Source: 66-474 sp035606235 (GTDB lineage: Bacteria > Pseudomonadota > Gammaproteobacteria > Xanthomonadales > Rhodanobacteraceae). Taken from it: a DNA stretch of 64,000 nt. The DNA lies in NCBI GenBank assembly GCA_035606235.1, contig DATNFU010000006.1, forward strand, positions 1 through 64,000, given 5' to 3'. Shown one piece after another: positions 1 through 9,877 of the stretch. Within the stretch, counting starts at the first letter, position 1, and each line of letters starts with the position of its first letter. Both the position numbers and the translations under genes were made by a program. The notes under the pieces are model-generated. The model did no database searches and was not told where the DNA came from. It saw only the letters and a program-made list of their open reading frames with translations.

Positions 1-1965
1 CACCTTGCGCGCCTCATTGCAAGTGGCCACCGCTGCCGGCTTCGGCTGGCTGAAGCTGAAATAATTCAAGGTGTCCGCGTACAATTGCCGAACCCGGCGC
101 GACCCATTCGGCGCGTAGACCAGCGGCCGCAACAAATCCGCCGCTTGCTGCAACTGCGCTGCGGTGCCGCGTCCGCCAAAGGCGTAATTATTGCCTTCGC
201 TGGACAAGGCCAATGCCAGCCCGTAGGTGACAGCCTCACTGCGATCGCCGGAAGCGCGCAGCTTTTCGAATACGGCCTGCGCTTCGCCGAAGTTTTTGTA
301 GGCGGCATCTGTCTTGCCACTTGCATTCTCGGCCGCGCCTTCGCGGACCAGTGCCATCGCGCGATTGATTTGCGTCTGTGGCGTCACCAGTTGCGGCGGC
401 AAGCCGTCGTAGTAATTCACGGTCATGTGCGCGAGCTTGCCGAGTGTATCGAGCCGGCCGGTGGGTGCGAGCTCGGCATAAAAATCCTCGATCAGAAAGC
501 TGACGAGCTTTTCGGCGTTGCTGCGCGAGTTCTGCGCTTCGGCTTGCGCGATGCGCGCGCGTCGCATATTGACCAGGCCGAAGATCGCGCCGGCGACGGC
601 GAGCAGCATCAGCACCACGCACACGGTCGCGGTCGTGCGCGCACGCAGCAGTGCGCGATGGATGGCTGCTTCGCGCTCGCGCTGCGCGGCGAGCTGACGC
701 TCGGCTTGCTCGCGTGCTTCGCGCGCGTGACGCTGGTTGCGGCTGGCGAGCACCACGCTGCACAGCACGTCGTGGGTGAGTTCCACCCGCCGCATGTCGA
801 GGCGTTCCTCGATGCGCAGCAGCCGCCGGTTGACCAGCGTCGCCAGCGCGTCGACCGTCGCGCCGGCCGCCGCGAGCGCCTTGATCACCCGTTCCTCGGC
901 AAGGCTTTCGCGATAGCCGGATTCGGTCAGCAACTCGTCTTCGATGACGCGGCGCACGCCGGGCGGCTGGTCGCCGAGCGCGCGTTCGTAGAATTCGGAG
1001 AGGATCGTGTCGCGCGAACCTGCCAGCAGGTCGGCGGAAATTTCGCTGCGTCCCTGGCCCTGGCGCACCGTGTTGAGTTCGCGACAGACCAGGCTCAGCA
1101 ATGAGGGTTCGATTTCGGCATTGCCCAGTTCCGAACCTCCGGCGACGAAGCGCACGATGGATTCGGCCACTTCCTGCGAGACCAGTTTCCCGCCGGGTTT
1201 CAGCACCGCGCTCAATGCCTGCGCGCCGTCCATGCGCGCGAGGCGCATGCGGTTCTGGGTGATCGAGGGCATGATGCCCTTGACGCTTTCCAGATGCGCC
1301 AGATAGTCCTCGCGCAACGCGATCAGGATGCGGTAATCGGCGCGGGCGAAATCGAACGCTTCCGCCGCGTTGTCGTCGGTTTCCAGCCGCCGCTCCAATG
1401 CGACCGGCGGACGGTTTTCGACCAGATCGGCGAGATCTTCCAGAAACTGTTTGGCGCGCAGCCGGCCCGCATCATCGGCTTGTCCGAGCGTGAAGATCTC
1501 CTCGAATTGATCGAAGATCAGCAGCGGCATCAGCACCTGGCCGTTCGCGTCGCGCAGCAGGTCGCCGCGGTGATGCAGGAATTCCCACAGCGATTCGCCT
1601 TCGATCGAACTGCCCGGCCGGGTCCAGTGGCCGGCCGCCGAGGTGGCGCGGAAAATCGCCTGCTTGATCTGTTCGGAGGGCGCGGGTGATTCCGGCGCGT
1701 AGTCGATGCGCACGTAGACCGGGCAATAGCCGTCGTCGCGCAGGCGCGGCACCAGGCCGGCGCGCAGCAGCGAAGTCTTGCCCAGGCCCGATTGTCCGAA
1801 CAGCACGGTCAGCAATTTGCGCTGCACGCGCCGCGCGAGTTCCGCGGCTTCCTCGTCGCGGCCGTGGAAGTACGCGCGGGTTTCCTCGGAGTAGGAGAAC
1901 AACCCCAGCCACGGGTTTTCCGGATCGATCGCGACCGAATCGGGATCGGCATTGACTGTGTTCAT
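1..1965 (-). CDS. STAND-family NTPase, membrane-anchored, C-terminus cut by window edge
   Basis: Open from an ATG at 1965 to the window edge (655 residues visible). The N-terminus (about residues 17-64) resembles nSTAND1 NTPases: NPWLGLFSY, FHGRDEE, then a Walker A loop GQSGLGKTS at residues 57-65. Walker B is LLIFDQFEEIF, with D152 and E155-E156. A winged-helix-like stretch ending ELTHDVL lies near residue 400, followed by a charged probable coiled coil, one hydrophobic segment at about 447-466 and a helical TPR-like tail. STAND proteins are ATP-driven switches that oligomerise on sensing a ligand. The start overlaps the SIR2-TIR stop as ATGA, so the two are translationally coupled; the likely role is sensor/activator of that NADase. 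The trigger is unknown and the C-terminus is missing. Domain reading is firm; defence role is inference. Confidence 0.85.
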   Translation of the reverse strand, partial: MNTVNADPDSVAIDPENPWLGLFSYSEETRAYFHGRDEEAAELARRVQRKLLTVLFGQSGLGKTSLLRAGLVPRLRDDGYCPVYVRIDYAPESPAPSEQIKQAIFRATSAAGHWTRPGSSIEGESLWEFLHHRGDLLRDANGQVLMPLLIFDQFEEIFTLGQADDAGRLRAKQFLEDLADLVENRPPVALERRLETDDNAAEAFDFARADYRILIALREDYLAHLESVKGIMPSITQNRMRLARMDGAQALSAVLKPGGKLVSQEVAESIVRFVAGGSELGNAEIEPSLLSLVCRELNTVRQGQGRSEISADLLAGSRDTILSEFYERALGDQPPGVRRVIEDELLTESGYRESLAEERVIKALAAAGATVDALATLVNRRLLRIEERLDMRRVELTHDVLCSVVLASRNQRHAREAREQAERQLAAQREREAAIHRALLRARTTATVCVVLMLLAVAGAIFGLVNMRRARIAQAEAQNSRSNAEKLVSFLIEDFYAELAPTGRLDTLGKLAHMTVNYYDGLPPQLVTPQTQINRAMALVREGAAENASGKTDAAYKNFGEAQAVFEKLRASGDRSEAVTYGLALALSSEGNNYAFGGRGTAAQLQQAADLLRPLVYAPNGSRRVRQLYADTLNYFSFSQPKPAAVATCNEARKV

Positions 1966-3356
1966 GGGGTTCTCCCGCTGAACAGGTCTTGCAACCGGCG
2001 CAGGAATTCGGGCGTCGGTTCACCACCGGCGAGCCGCAGCATGTGCACCGCCTTGAATTGTTCCGGCACCAGCGCCGCGGATTCGGGCGTGTCGTCGATG
2101 CACACCGGCAGGATGAACACCGCGCCGCCGGCCATGTTGCGGATGCGATCCACCGCGTAACTCCATTCGCGACGGAAGTAGGCTTCGTGACGGTGCTGGG
2201 TCGTGGTGGAAATCACCGGCACGAAGTAACTGCAACGCGCGATATTGGCGCGGATCTTGCGGTCGTAATCGTCGCCGCCTTCCAGCCGGTCGAGGTCGAA
2301 CCAGGTGGTCAGCCCGGCAGCATCCATGCCGGCTTTCAGCCGCTGCACCGCAGGCAGGTCTTCGCGCGCGTAGCTGATGAAGATCGCGTTCTCCGGCATT
2401 TCCCGCGCCGGTGGGAGAAACCGTTGCGGGGAAACCGCGCTGCCGCCGCTCGCCGGGGATGCGCTGCGTTGGCGCGCGCTCCACCGCTGGTGCAATTCGG
2501 CCACGAACGCTTCGGCGCCGGCATACACGCGGGTGCGCACGCTGACCTGCTGCAGGAATGCCACCAGCCGCCCGTCCTGCAAGGTATGGTCGTCGGCGAA
2601 CACTTCGGTGACGTCGCGCGGATCGGACAGACGCTTGCGCTTGGCCATGCGCAGGAACAGACGAGCAAGCCAGTTGGAAAAATCGCTGCCGATCAGCAGC
2701 AGATGATTGTGTTCGAGTTCATGGAAAAGTTTTTCCGGCGTCAGATGCTCGGACTGCAACGCGCAGATGAACTCCAGCATGTCCTCGTCCGACAATACGT
2801 ATGTGGGCGAAGCGGACAAGCGGCCGAGCAGGTGATAGACGACGGTGCGCCGCAATTGACTGCGTTCGCTGGGCAGGTCCGCAATGCGGCTGGGCGTGTA
2901 GGCAATGACCTCGGCGCCTGGCTGGCCGCCATGCCGTTCCAGGTTGATCGCGTTTTCCAGCAACGGATCGAACGTAGTGGTGACGAACAAGTCGAAGTCG
3001 GTGATCTGCGCCAGTTGCCGCAACGCCAGCGGCGGCTCGAACTGCACTTCGCGCATGATCGAGCGCAACCGCGTGTAGGCTTCCTCGCGGCGTCCGCGCT
3101 GGCCGAGGTAGCTGCACATCACGTCATTCAGCGTCAGCGGTTGAGGTAACGCCGCGGTATCCACGGACAAACGCGCCGCCAGCTTTTCGGCGAGCCACAG
3201 ATAGAGCGGCCGCAAGCCGCTGTCGGTTTGCACGCGCAGCAGATCGGGCCCGATGATCGGGATGACGCGATGCTCCTCGATGTAATTGAGGAGATCGTCC
3301 CAGGCATCCTCGTCAAAAGTCTGCTGGGTGTCGGTAGCGGCGGAAGCGGTGATCAT
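1962..3356 (-). CDS. SIR2-TIR fusion protein, putative NAD+-depleting effector
   Basis: 464 residues from the ATG at 3356, chosen because AGGGG lies about 10 bases upstream; an ATG 18 codons earlier is open but has no clear site. Residues about 20-290 form a SIR2-like domain: VIPIIGPDLL (31-40), LFVTTTFDPLLE (123-134) and YHLLGRL with H175. A Ser/Pro/Gly linker (298-318) leads to a TIR domain (323-460) with AIFISYARED and FRREWSYA, where E397 is the likely catalytic glutamate. Both domain families hydrolyse or cyclise NAD+ in bacterial immunity (Thoeris, Avs/DSR-type, TIR-STAND). Having both in one chain, coupled to a STAND NTPase, is unusual. The usual Asn of the TTNYD-like SIR2 motif is Thr here, so the SIR2 half may bind rather than cleave. 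No SLOG domain is present, so it is not a standard ThsA. Confidence 0.88.
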   Translation of the reverse strand: MITASAATDTQQTFDEDAWDDLLNYIEEHRVIPIIGPDLLRVQTDSGLRPLYLWLAEKLAARLSVDTAALPQPLTLNDVMCSYLGQRGRREEAYTRLRSIMREVQFEPPLALRQLAQITDFDLFVTTTFDPLLENAINLERHGGQPGAEVIAYTPSRIADLPSERSQLRRTVVYHLLGRLSASPTYVLSDEDMLEFICALQSEHLTPEKLFHELEHNHLLLIGSDFSNWLARLFLRMAKRKRLSDPRDVTEVFADDHTLQDGRLVAFLQQVSVRTRVYAGAEAFVAELHQRWSARQRSASPASGGSAVSPQRFLPPAREMPENAIFISYAREDLPAVQRLKAGMDAAGLTTWFDLDRLEGGDDYDRKIRANIARCSYFVPVISTTTQHRHEAYFRREWSYAVDRIRNMAGGAVFILPVCIDDTPESAALVPEQFKAVHMLRLAGGEPTPEFLRRLQDLFSGRTP

Positions 3357-3459
3357 GCCGGAGCCCCTGTTTGACCCGGCGGAGCTTACTCCGAATGTGA
3401 TGCCGCGCACGTTTTTCCGGGGGTCCGGCGCCTCATGCAGGCGCCCCCGGCGGGCGACC

Positions 3460-3465
3460 TATAAT
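3460..3465 (+). promoter_or_regulatory. Consensus -10 box immediately upstream of uvrB
   Basis: A perfect TATAAT at 3460-3465 sits only 6 bases before the uvrB ATG at 3472. Initiation about 7 bases downstream would put the transcript start at the start codon, giving a leaderless or nearly leaderless message. I see no good -35 match 16-18 bases upstream and no LexA-type box. The region 3357-3471 is the divergent spacer between the SIR2-TIR operon and uvrB. Confidence 0.45.
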
Positions 3466-3471
3466 TGCGAG

Positions 3472-5523
<2,052 letters not shown>

Positions 5524-5554
5524 GTTGTCGAGCGGGATGGCGAATTCCCCCCGG

Positions 5555-6643
5555 TCACGCAAACAGCGCCGCCTCGAAGACCAGCCCCGGCCCGAATCCA
5601 AGTGCGACGGTCGGCCCGGCAGCGGCGCTTGCGCGCATCCGCTGCAGGATGAACAGCACGGTCGGTGAAGACATATTGCCGTGCGCGGCGAGCACCGCGC
5701 GCGATGCGTCGCCTGCATTGTCCGGCAAGCCGAGCGCGTCGAGCGCGGCTTGAATGATGTCCGGGCCGCCGGGGTGGATCGCCCACTGCGCGACGTCATT
5801 TATCGTCAACCCACGCGACGCGAGCCATGGTTCCAGCCAGCCGCGCAGTGAGGCGCGGATGCAGCGCGGCACTTCTTGCGTCAGGCCCATTTCAAAGCCG
5901 TGGTCGCCGATGCGCCAGGTCATCGCGTCGCCCGAATCGCTGGTCAGCAGACTCGCGCAATCGGTCAATCTGAACGTCGAGTTGCCGATCGCCTGGGTGA
6001 CAATCGCGGCGGCAGCGCCATCCGCGAACAGCGCGTTGGCGACCACCTGTTGCGGATTCCAGCCGTAACAGAAGTGCAGGCTGCACAACTCGACGCAACA
6101 CAGCAGCACGCGCGCATCGGGTGCCGCCTGCGCGAACGCGGCCGCCGCGCGCAATCCATTCAGCGCACCGTGACAGCCCATGAAGCCCAGATTGGCGCGA
6201 CCCACATCGCGCGGCACTCCCAGTCGTTCGATCAGCTCAGCATCCAGCCCCGGCGAGAACAGGCCCGTGCATGACACCGTGACCAGATGCGTGATGCTCG
6301 TCGGATCGATAGCGGCATCCACGAATGCATCGGCACACGCACGTGCCGCAAGGTTCCCCGCTTCCTGCGCGTAACGCGCCAGTCGCATGGCCGTGCCGGG
6401 GCCGCGATCACCGGGACTTGTCGGCGACGGATAGAAAGCCTCGACCGATGCGGCATCGTCATCGCGAGCGAGCAATACACTGCCGCGGCGCCGCACACCA
6501 CTGGCGCGATAGATGCGCTCCAGCCAGGCGCGTTCGCGTTCGTTGTTGCAGCAGCGCGCGGCCGCCAGCGGGATCGCGGTTTCCTGGGCGAACGATGCCC
6601 GCGGCAGCGCCGTGCCGATGCCGGGAATCCTGACTGGACTCAC
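5555..6643 (-). CDS. Type III polyketide synthase (chalcone/stilbene synthase family)
   Basis: 362 residues from a GTG at 6643 whose start overlaps the upstream flavoprotein stop (GTGA); a longer upstream open frame only shadows that gene. The thiolase-fold Cys-His-Asn triad is visible: C157 in GFMGCHGALNGLR, H290 in WAIHPGGPDI and N323 in HGNMSSPTVL. The family closing loop GFGPGLVFE is near the end. Such enzymes extend an acyl-CoA or acyl-ACP starter with malonyl-CoA and cyclise it, typically to resorcinols or pyrones. It is the last gene of a methyltransferase-flavoprotein-PKS operon, which suggests the ring is then hydroxylated or reduced and methylated, as in the Streptomyces srs phenolic-lipid pathway. 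Starter and product cannot be read from the sequence. Confidence 0.93.
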   Translation of the reverse strand: MSPVRIPGIGTALPRASFAQETAIPLAAARCCNNERERAWLERIYRASGVRRRGSVLLARDDDAASVEAFYPSPTSPGDRGPGTAMRLARYAQEAGNLAARACADAFVDAAIDPTSITHLVTVSCTGLFSPGLDAELIERLGVPRDVGRANLGFMGCHGALNGLRAAAAFAQAAPDARVLLCCVELCSLHFCYGWNPQQVVANALFADGAAAAIVTQAIGNSTFRLTDCASLLTSDSGDAMTWRIGDHGFEMGLTQEVPRCIRASLRGWLEPWLASRGLTINDVAQWAIHPGGPDIIQAALDALGLPDNAGDASRAVLAAHGNMSSPTVLFILQRMRASAAAGPTVALGFGPGLVFEAALFA

Positions 6644-7779
6644 TTGCGCACCGTTGCGATGAACCCGAAATCCCGATTCAACCGTGCTGACAACGGCGAG
6701 ACCAGCGTGGGTGCGGCGTTGATGATCGGCAACACCGCACCGAGCAGGCGCGGGCGCCGCAGCAGCCTCGATACATTCCGGCACACGCGTTGCCGAGCTC
6801 GCGCGGTGCGCGCGTGAAGTGTGCTCCAGCGTGTCACGACGGAGTTGTCCCAATGCATGACTGCTGCGCGCGCGAGCGGTGTCACGGCCGCCGCATCCGC
6901 GAGCGCCCAAGCCATGCCCTCGCCGGTAAACGGTTCCATGTAGCCGGCGGCATCACCGAGGATCAGCACGCGTTCGGCGCCCAGTGCACGGCGCCTGCGC
7001 GTGAGGCGCGGTGTACCAAGCCAATGGAGGTCATGCAGATTCCCGATGACCGGAAAGCCGGCGGTCTCCAGAATCTGCGCGACCGCTCGCGCGGGTCCGC
7101 CGGTTTCGCTGCACCATGCTGGATCCAGCGCGGCGGCAACATTGGCAGTCCCGCTTTCTGCGCGTACCAGTCCGACGTAACCGTGACGCGCGCAAGCCAT
7201 GTGGATCGTGCCGGCCCGATACCACGCTGGTACCTCGGCAACGCTCGCGCCCACGCCGATGCGCGCGCCAGGTTCGATCCGCCAATCGACTTCGGGAAGC
7301 AAACGGCTGGCGAGTCCACCGCAATCGAGCACCACGCGGGCGGAAAAGGTTCGCTGCTGCGAACCTTGTCGCAACACGACTGCGCGCGCCTGCGGCGCAG
7401 CTGCACCAAGGCTCGCGCGGGCTTCCGATACAAAGTGCGCACCGGCGCGGAGCGCGTGCTCGACCAGGATCGCATCCAGACACTTTCGCGAAATCGCCAA
7501 GCCTGCCGGCAACGGAAAATCCGCCATGCGGGCGCGAGATGCAAGCCGCATGCGCGCGTAGCCGCGTCCCTGGCTCAAGCACACGCCGGCATCGGCGAGT
7601 GCGCGCAACGCCGCCGCATTGAGGCAGCCGCCGCAGACTTTCTCGCGCGGCCAACGCGATTTCTCAACCAGCAGCACGCGCAGCTTTGAACGCGCGAGAT
7701 GCAGCGCGCTCATCGCGCCGGCGACGCCTGCGCCGACCACGATCGCATCCCATTCGCCTGGCAGCTCATCCAGCCGCAT
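6640..7779 (-). CDS. FAD-dependent oxidoreductase (geranylgeranyl reductase / hydroxylase-like)
   Basis: 379 residues. An N-terminal Rossmann motif DAIVVGAGVAGAMSALHLA (about 11-29) binds the FAD ADP moiety. A CGG motif (KVCGGCLN) and the later FAD-contact motif LILGDAAGYMEPFTGEGM are characteristic of the geranylgeranyl reductase/aromatic hydroxylase superfamily. The gene overlaps the methyltransferase by 14 bases and the PKS by 4, so all three are one translation-coupled operon. By context it probably oxidises or hydroxylates the polyketide ring or lipid tail. An isoprenoid or menaquinone reductase role cannot be excluded from sequence alone. Confidence 0.88.
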   Translation of the reverse strand: MRLDELPGEWDAIVVGAGVAGAMSALHLARSKLRVLLVEKSRWPREKVCGGCLNAAALRALADAGVCLSQGRGYARMRLASRARMADFPLPAGLAISRKCLDAILVEHALRAGAHFVSEARASLGAAAPQARAVVLRQGSQQRTFSARVVLDCGGLASRLLPEVDWRIEPGARIGVGASVAEVPAWYRAGTIHMACARHGYVGLVRAESGTANVAAALDPAWCSETGGPARAVAQILETAGFPVIGNLHDLHWLGTPRLTRRRRALGAERVLILGDAAGYMEPFTGEGMAWALADAAAVTPLARAAVMHWDNSVVTRWSTLHARTARARQRVCRNVSRLLRRPRLLGAVLPIINAAPTLVSPLSARLNRDFGFIATVRK

Positions 7780-8494
7780 CGGGATTTCCGTTCGATGCGC
7801 GCGACCAGGTCATCAGGAATCGCCGTGGCCAGCGGCGCTCGAAACGCGCATTGCGCAACCCGGCTTCGCCCGCGAGTGCGCGCGCTTCGGAGAGCGTGAG
7901 CGCGGCGCGCACCGAACGCAGGCCATCCTCGTGAACAATGGGGGAGCGTGACAGCAGCCGCGTGCCGAACCAGGCCAGCAGGTAACCGAATCGCCCGCGG
8001 ATGAGATCGCTGATCACAAGATGATCGGTGTGCGCGGCAAGCCTGCGCAGCACCAACACGATCTGCGCGTCACTCAGGTGATGCAGGAACAGCGTGCTGA
8101 TGATGATCGTGTACCGCTGCGGCAGAGGATCGGACAGGATGTTTGCGCGGAAGAGCGTCACCGGCACGCGCGCGTGCGCCGCAAGCGCGGAAGCGTGATG
8201 CAGCGCCGTGTCGCTGAGGTCGCACCCGTGCACCGCGAGTTCGAAGCCGTGTTTCTGCGCATGCTGCGCAATCGCTATCGCGACATCGCCGCCGCCGCAG
8301 GCGACATCCAGCAAGGACGCGCGCGCGCCGCGTTGCGCCGCGAGGATGCCCGCGAGCGTCGGCCAGAGGCTTGCGACCGTGCGGCTGATGAGGTTGATGC
8401 GTCGCAAACCGTGCAACGCCGCATCATGCGCGTGCGCGGCAAGCGATGGGTCGTCCATCAATTCGCCTTCGAGTTGGCGTCGCGCAAGGTTCAT
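7766..8494 (-). CDS. SAM-dependent class I methyltransferase
   Basis: 242 residues. Motif I LLDVACGGGDVAIAIA binds S-adenosylmethionine; the acidic end of strand 2 is HGCDLSD and the motif IV region is TIIISTLFLHHL. The UbiE-like layout suits O- or C-methylation of an aromatic or quinone-like ring. It starts the PKS operon: AAAGGAG lies 5 bases before the ATG at 8494, and the end overlaps the flavoprotein start by 14 bases. The 73 bases between it and glucokinase hold no further gene. The substrate is presumably the type III PKS product (inference). Confidence 0.88.
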   Translation of the reverse strand: MNLARRQLEGELMDDPSLAAHAHDAALHGLRRINLISRTVASLWPTLAGILAAQRGARASLLDVACGGGDVAIAIAQHAQKHGFELAVHGCDLSDTALHHASALAAHARVPVTLFRANILSDPLPQRYTIIISTLFLHHLSDAQIVLVLRRLAAHTDHLVISDLIRGRFGYLLAWFGTRLLSRSPIVHEDGLRSVRAALTLSEARALAGEAGLRNARFERRWPRRFLMTWSRASNGNPDAAG

Positions 8495-8567
8495 GCCGCT
8501 CCTTTATACGCCGTCATCCGCAAACAAAATGCATGGAAGCTTGCCGCCCGCTGCAAATGCGGGGCTG

Positions 8568-9545
8568 CTATGCGGAGTTTCGCAATGCCACCGCGGCGCC
8601 CAGGAGGCCCGGATTGGCGTGCGTGATGACCTGCACCGCGATGCGCTGCATGTAGTCGCGATAGCGGCCCTTGTCGCTGAAGCGCCGCATGAATTCGCTG
8701 GCAAGAAAATAATCCAGGAAATGCAGAACCACGCCGCCGGCGATCATCACCGTGCGCGCGCCATGCAGCAGCGCCGCGTCGCCGGCCACGCCGCCGAACA
8801 CGCGGCAGAACAGATCCAGCGCGCGCTTCGCGTCCGCATCGTTGTCCTGCAAGGCGGCCGCGACGATTTCCTTTGCCGTGCGTGTGCCAGGCTGCGGCGC
8901 GGAGAGTGCCGCTGGAACCACGCCGCGCAGCGCGGCATCAATATGGCTGAGTCCGTCGCCGCTCAGCAGGCGCTCGTTGGAAACGCGTCCGCAACGCGCC
9001 GCGATCCAGCGCGCGACCTGATGTTCTTCCTTATCCTGTGGCGCAAACGAGGCATGGCCGCCTTCAGTTTCCACCACGCGCCAGCCCTGCGCCCGCGGGC
9101 CGACCAGCAACGCAACGCCAAGCCCCGTGCCGGGGCCGATCAAGGTGATCGGCGGCTGCAGCGAAGCGGCGAGTTGGCCATGCATCACCACGCGCACGGA
9201 GGCATCCAGTTGCGGCGCCGCCCACGCGATCGCGCCGAAGTCGTTGATCACCTGCAGCTCATCCAGGGCCAGCGCGCGCTGCACCGCTCCGCGGCTGAAC
9301 GACCACGCGCGATTGGTGAACACGACTTCGTCGCCATGGATGGGCGAGGCGACCGCCAGCGCGGCCCGCTTCGGCTTTACTGCCACATCGGATAGATAGT
9401 GCAGCGCGGCATCCTGGAGGCTGGCAAATTCGCCATCGCCAAAAGTGCGCTCATGCAGGATCTCCGGCGAAGGCGCAGACAGATCGGTCAACGCGAAGCG
9501 CGCATTGGTGCCGCCGATGTCGCCGATCAGGCCGGGCTGTTCCAT
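8568..9545 (-). CDS. glk: Glucokinase
   Basis: 325 residues, matching the bacterial glucokinase family (E. coli 321). It phosphorylates glucose to glucose-6-phosphate with ATP in the cytoplasm. The N-terminal phosphate-binding motif LIGDIGGTNARFAL is at about residues 6-19, and PITLIGPGTGLGVALLVG is the second phosphate loop. I chose the ATG at 9545 because only five residues then precede the core strand; an in-frame ATG at 9599 would add 18 poorly matching residues. Farther upstream the frame runs through tRNA-Val and is not coding. Monocistronic by position. Confidence 0.95.
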   Translation of the reverse strand: MEQPGLIGDIGGTNARFALTDLSAPSPEILHERTFGDGEFASLQDAALHYLSDVAVKPKRAALAVASPIHGDEVVFTNRAWSFSRGAVQRALALDELQVINDFGAIAWAAPQLDASVRVVMHGQLAASLQPPITLIGPGTGLGVALLVGPRAQGWRVVETEGGHASFAPQDKEEHQVARWIAARCGRVSNERLLSGDGLSHIDAALRGVVPAALSAPQPGTRTAKEIVAAALQDNDADAKRALDLFCRVFGGVAGDAALLHGARTVMIAGGVVLHFLDYFLASEFMRRFSDKGRYRDYMQRIAVQVITHANPGLLGAAVALRNSA

Positions 9546-9625
9546 GCGCGCGTGTCCGCCAAAGCGCGAAGGATACTCAAAAACAAAAACGGCGAGCATG
9601 GGTTCGCCGTTTTCATCACGCGAAG

Positions 9626-9700
9626 TGGTGGGCGCAACAGGGATCGAACCTGTGACCCCTACCATGTCAAGGTAGTGCTCTACCGCTGAGCTATGCGCCC
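9626..9700 (-). tRNA. tRNA-Val (anticodon GAC)
   Basis: The reverse complement folds as a 75-base cloverleaf with an encoded 3' CCA at 9626-9628. The acceptor arm starts GGGCGCA and ends TGCGCCC. The anticodon stem CTACC/GGTAG encloses loop TTGACAT, giving anticodon GAC (valine). The T arm contains GGTTCGATCC. It lies between glucokinase and the SDR gene. Confidence 0.96.
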
Positions 9701-9877
9701 CCGCAGGGCTGCGAACTATAGCGTGATCGCGGGCCGCGCTCAAACCGGCTGCCCGCAGTGGGCAGCGCTGGCGTACAAACAAGACGCGTCCTTCATACGC
9801 TGGATTCCAGACTGGGCAACGCCCGGTGGAATCGCCGGCCACGTTCAACTCGCCACCGATTGCAAGAGGATTCTAGG

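Noticed and set aside
1..3356. Calling the SIR2-TIR operon a Thoeris system
   Set aside because: Thoeris has separate ThsB TIR and ThsA SIR2-SLOG proteins. Here both domains are in one chain, there is no SLOG domain and the partner is a STAND NTPase.
3361..3471. A LexA operator at uvrB
   Set aside because: No palindromic CTG(T)-N8-12-(A)CAG match in the divergent spacer.
9600..9848. A glucokinase extension upstream of its start
   Set aside because: That reading is the reverse of tRNA-Val.
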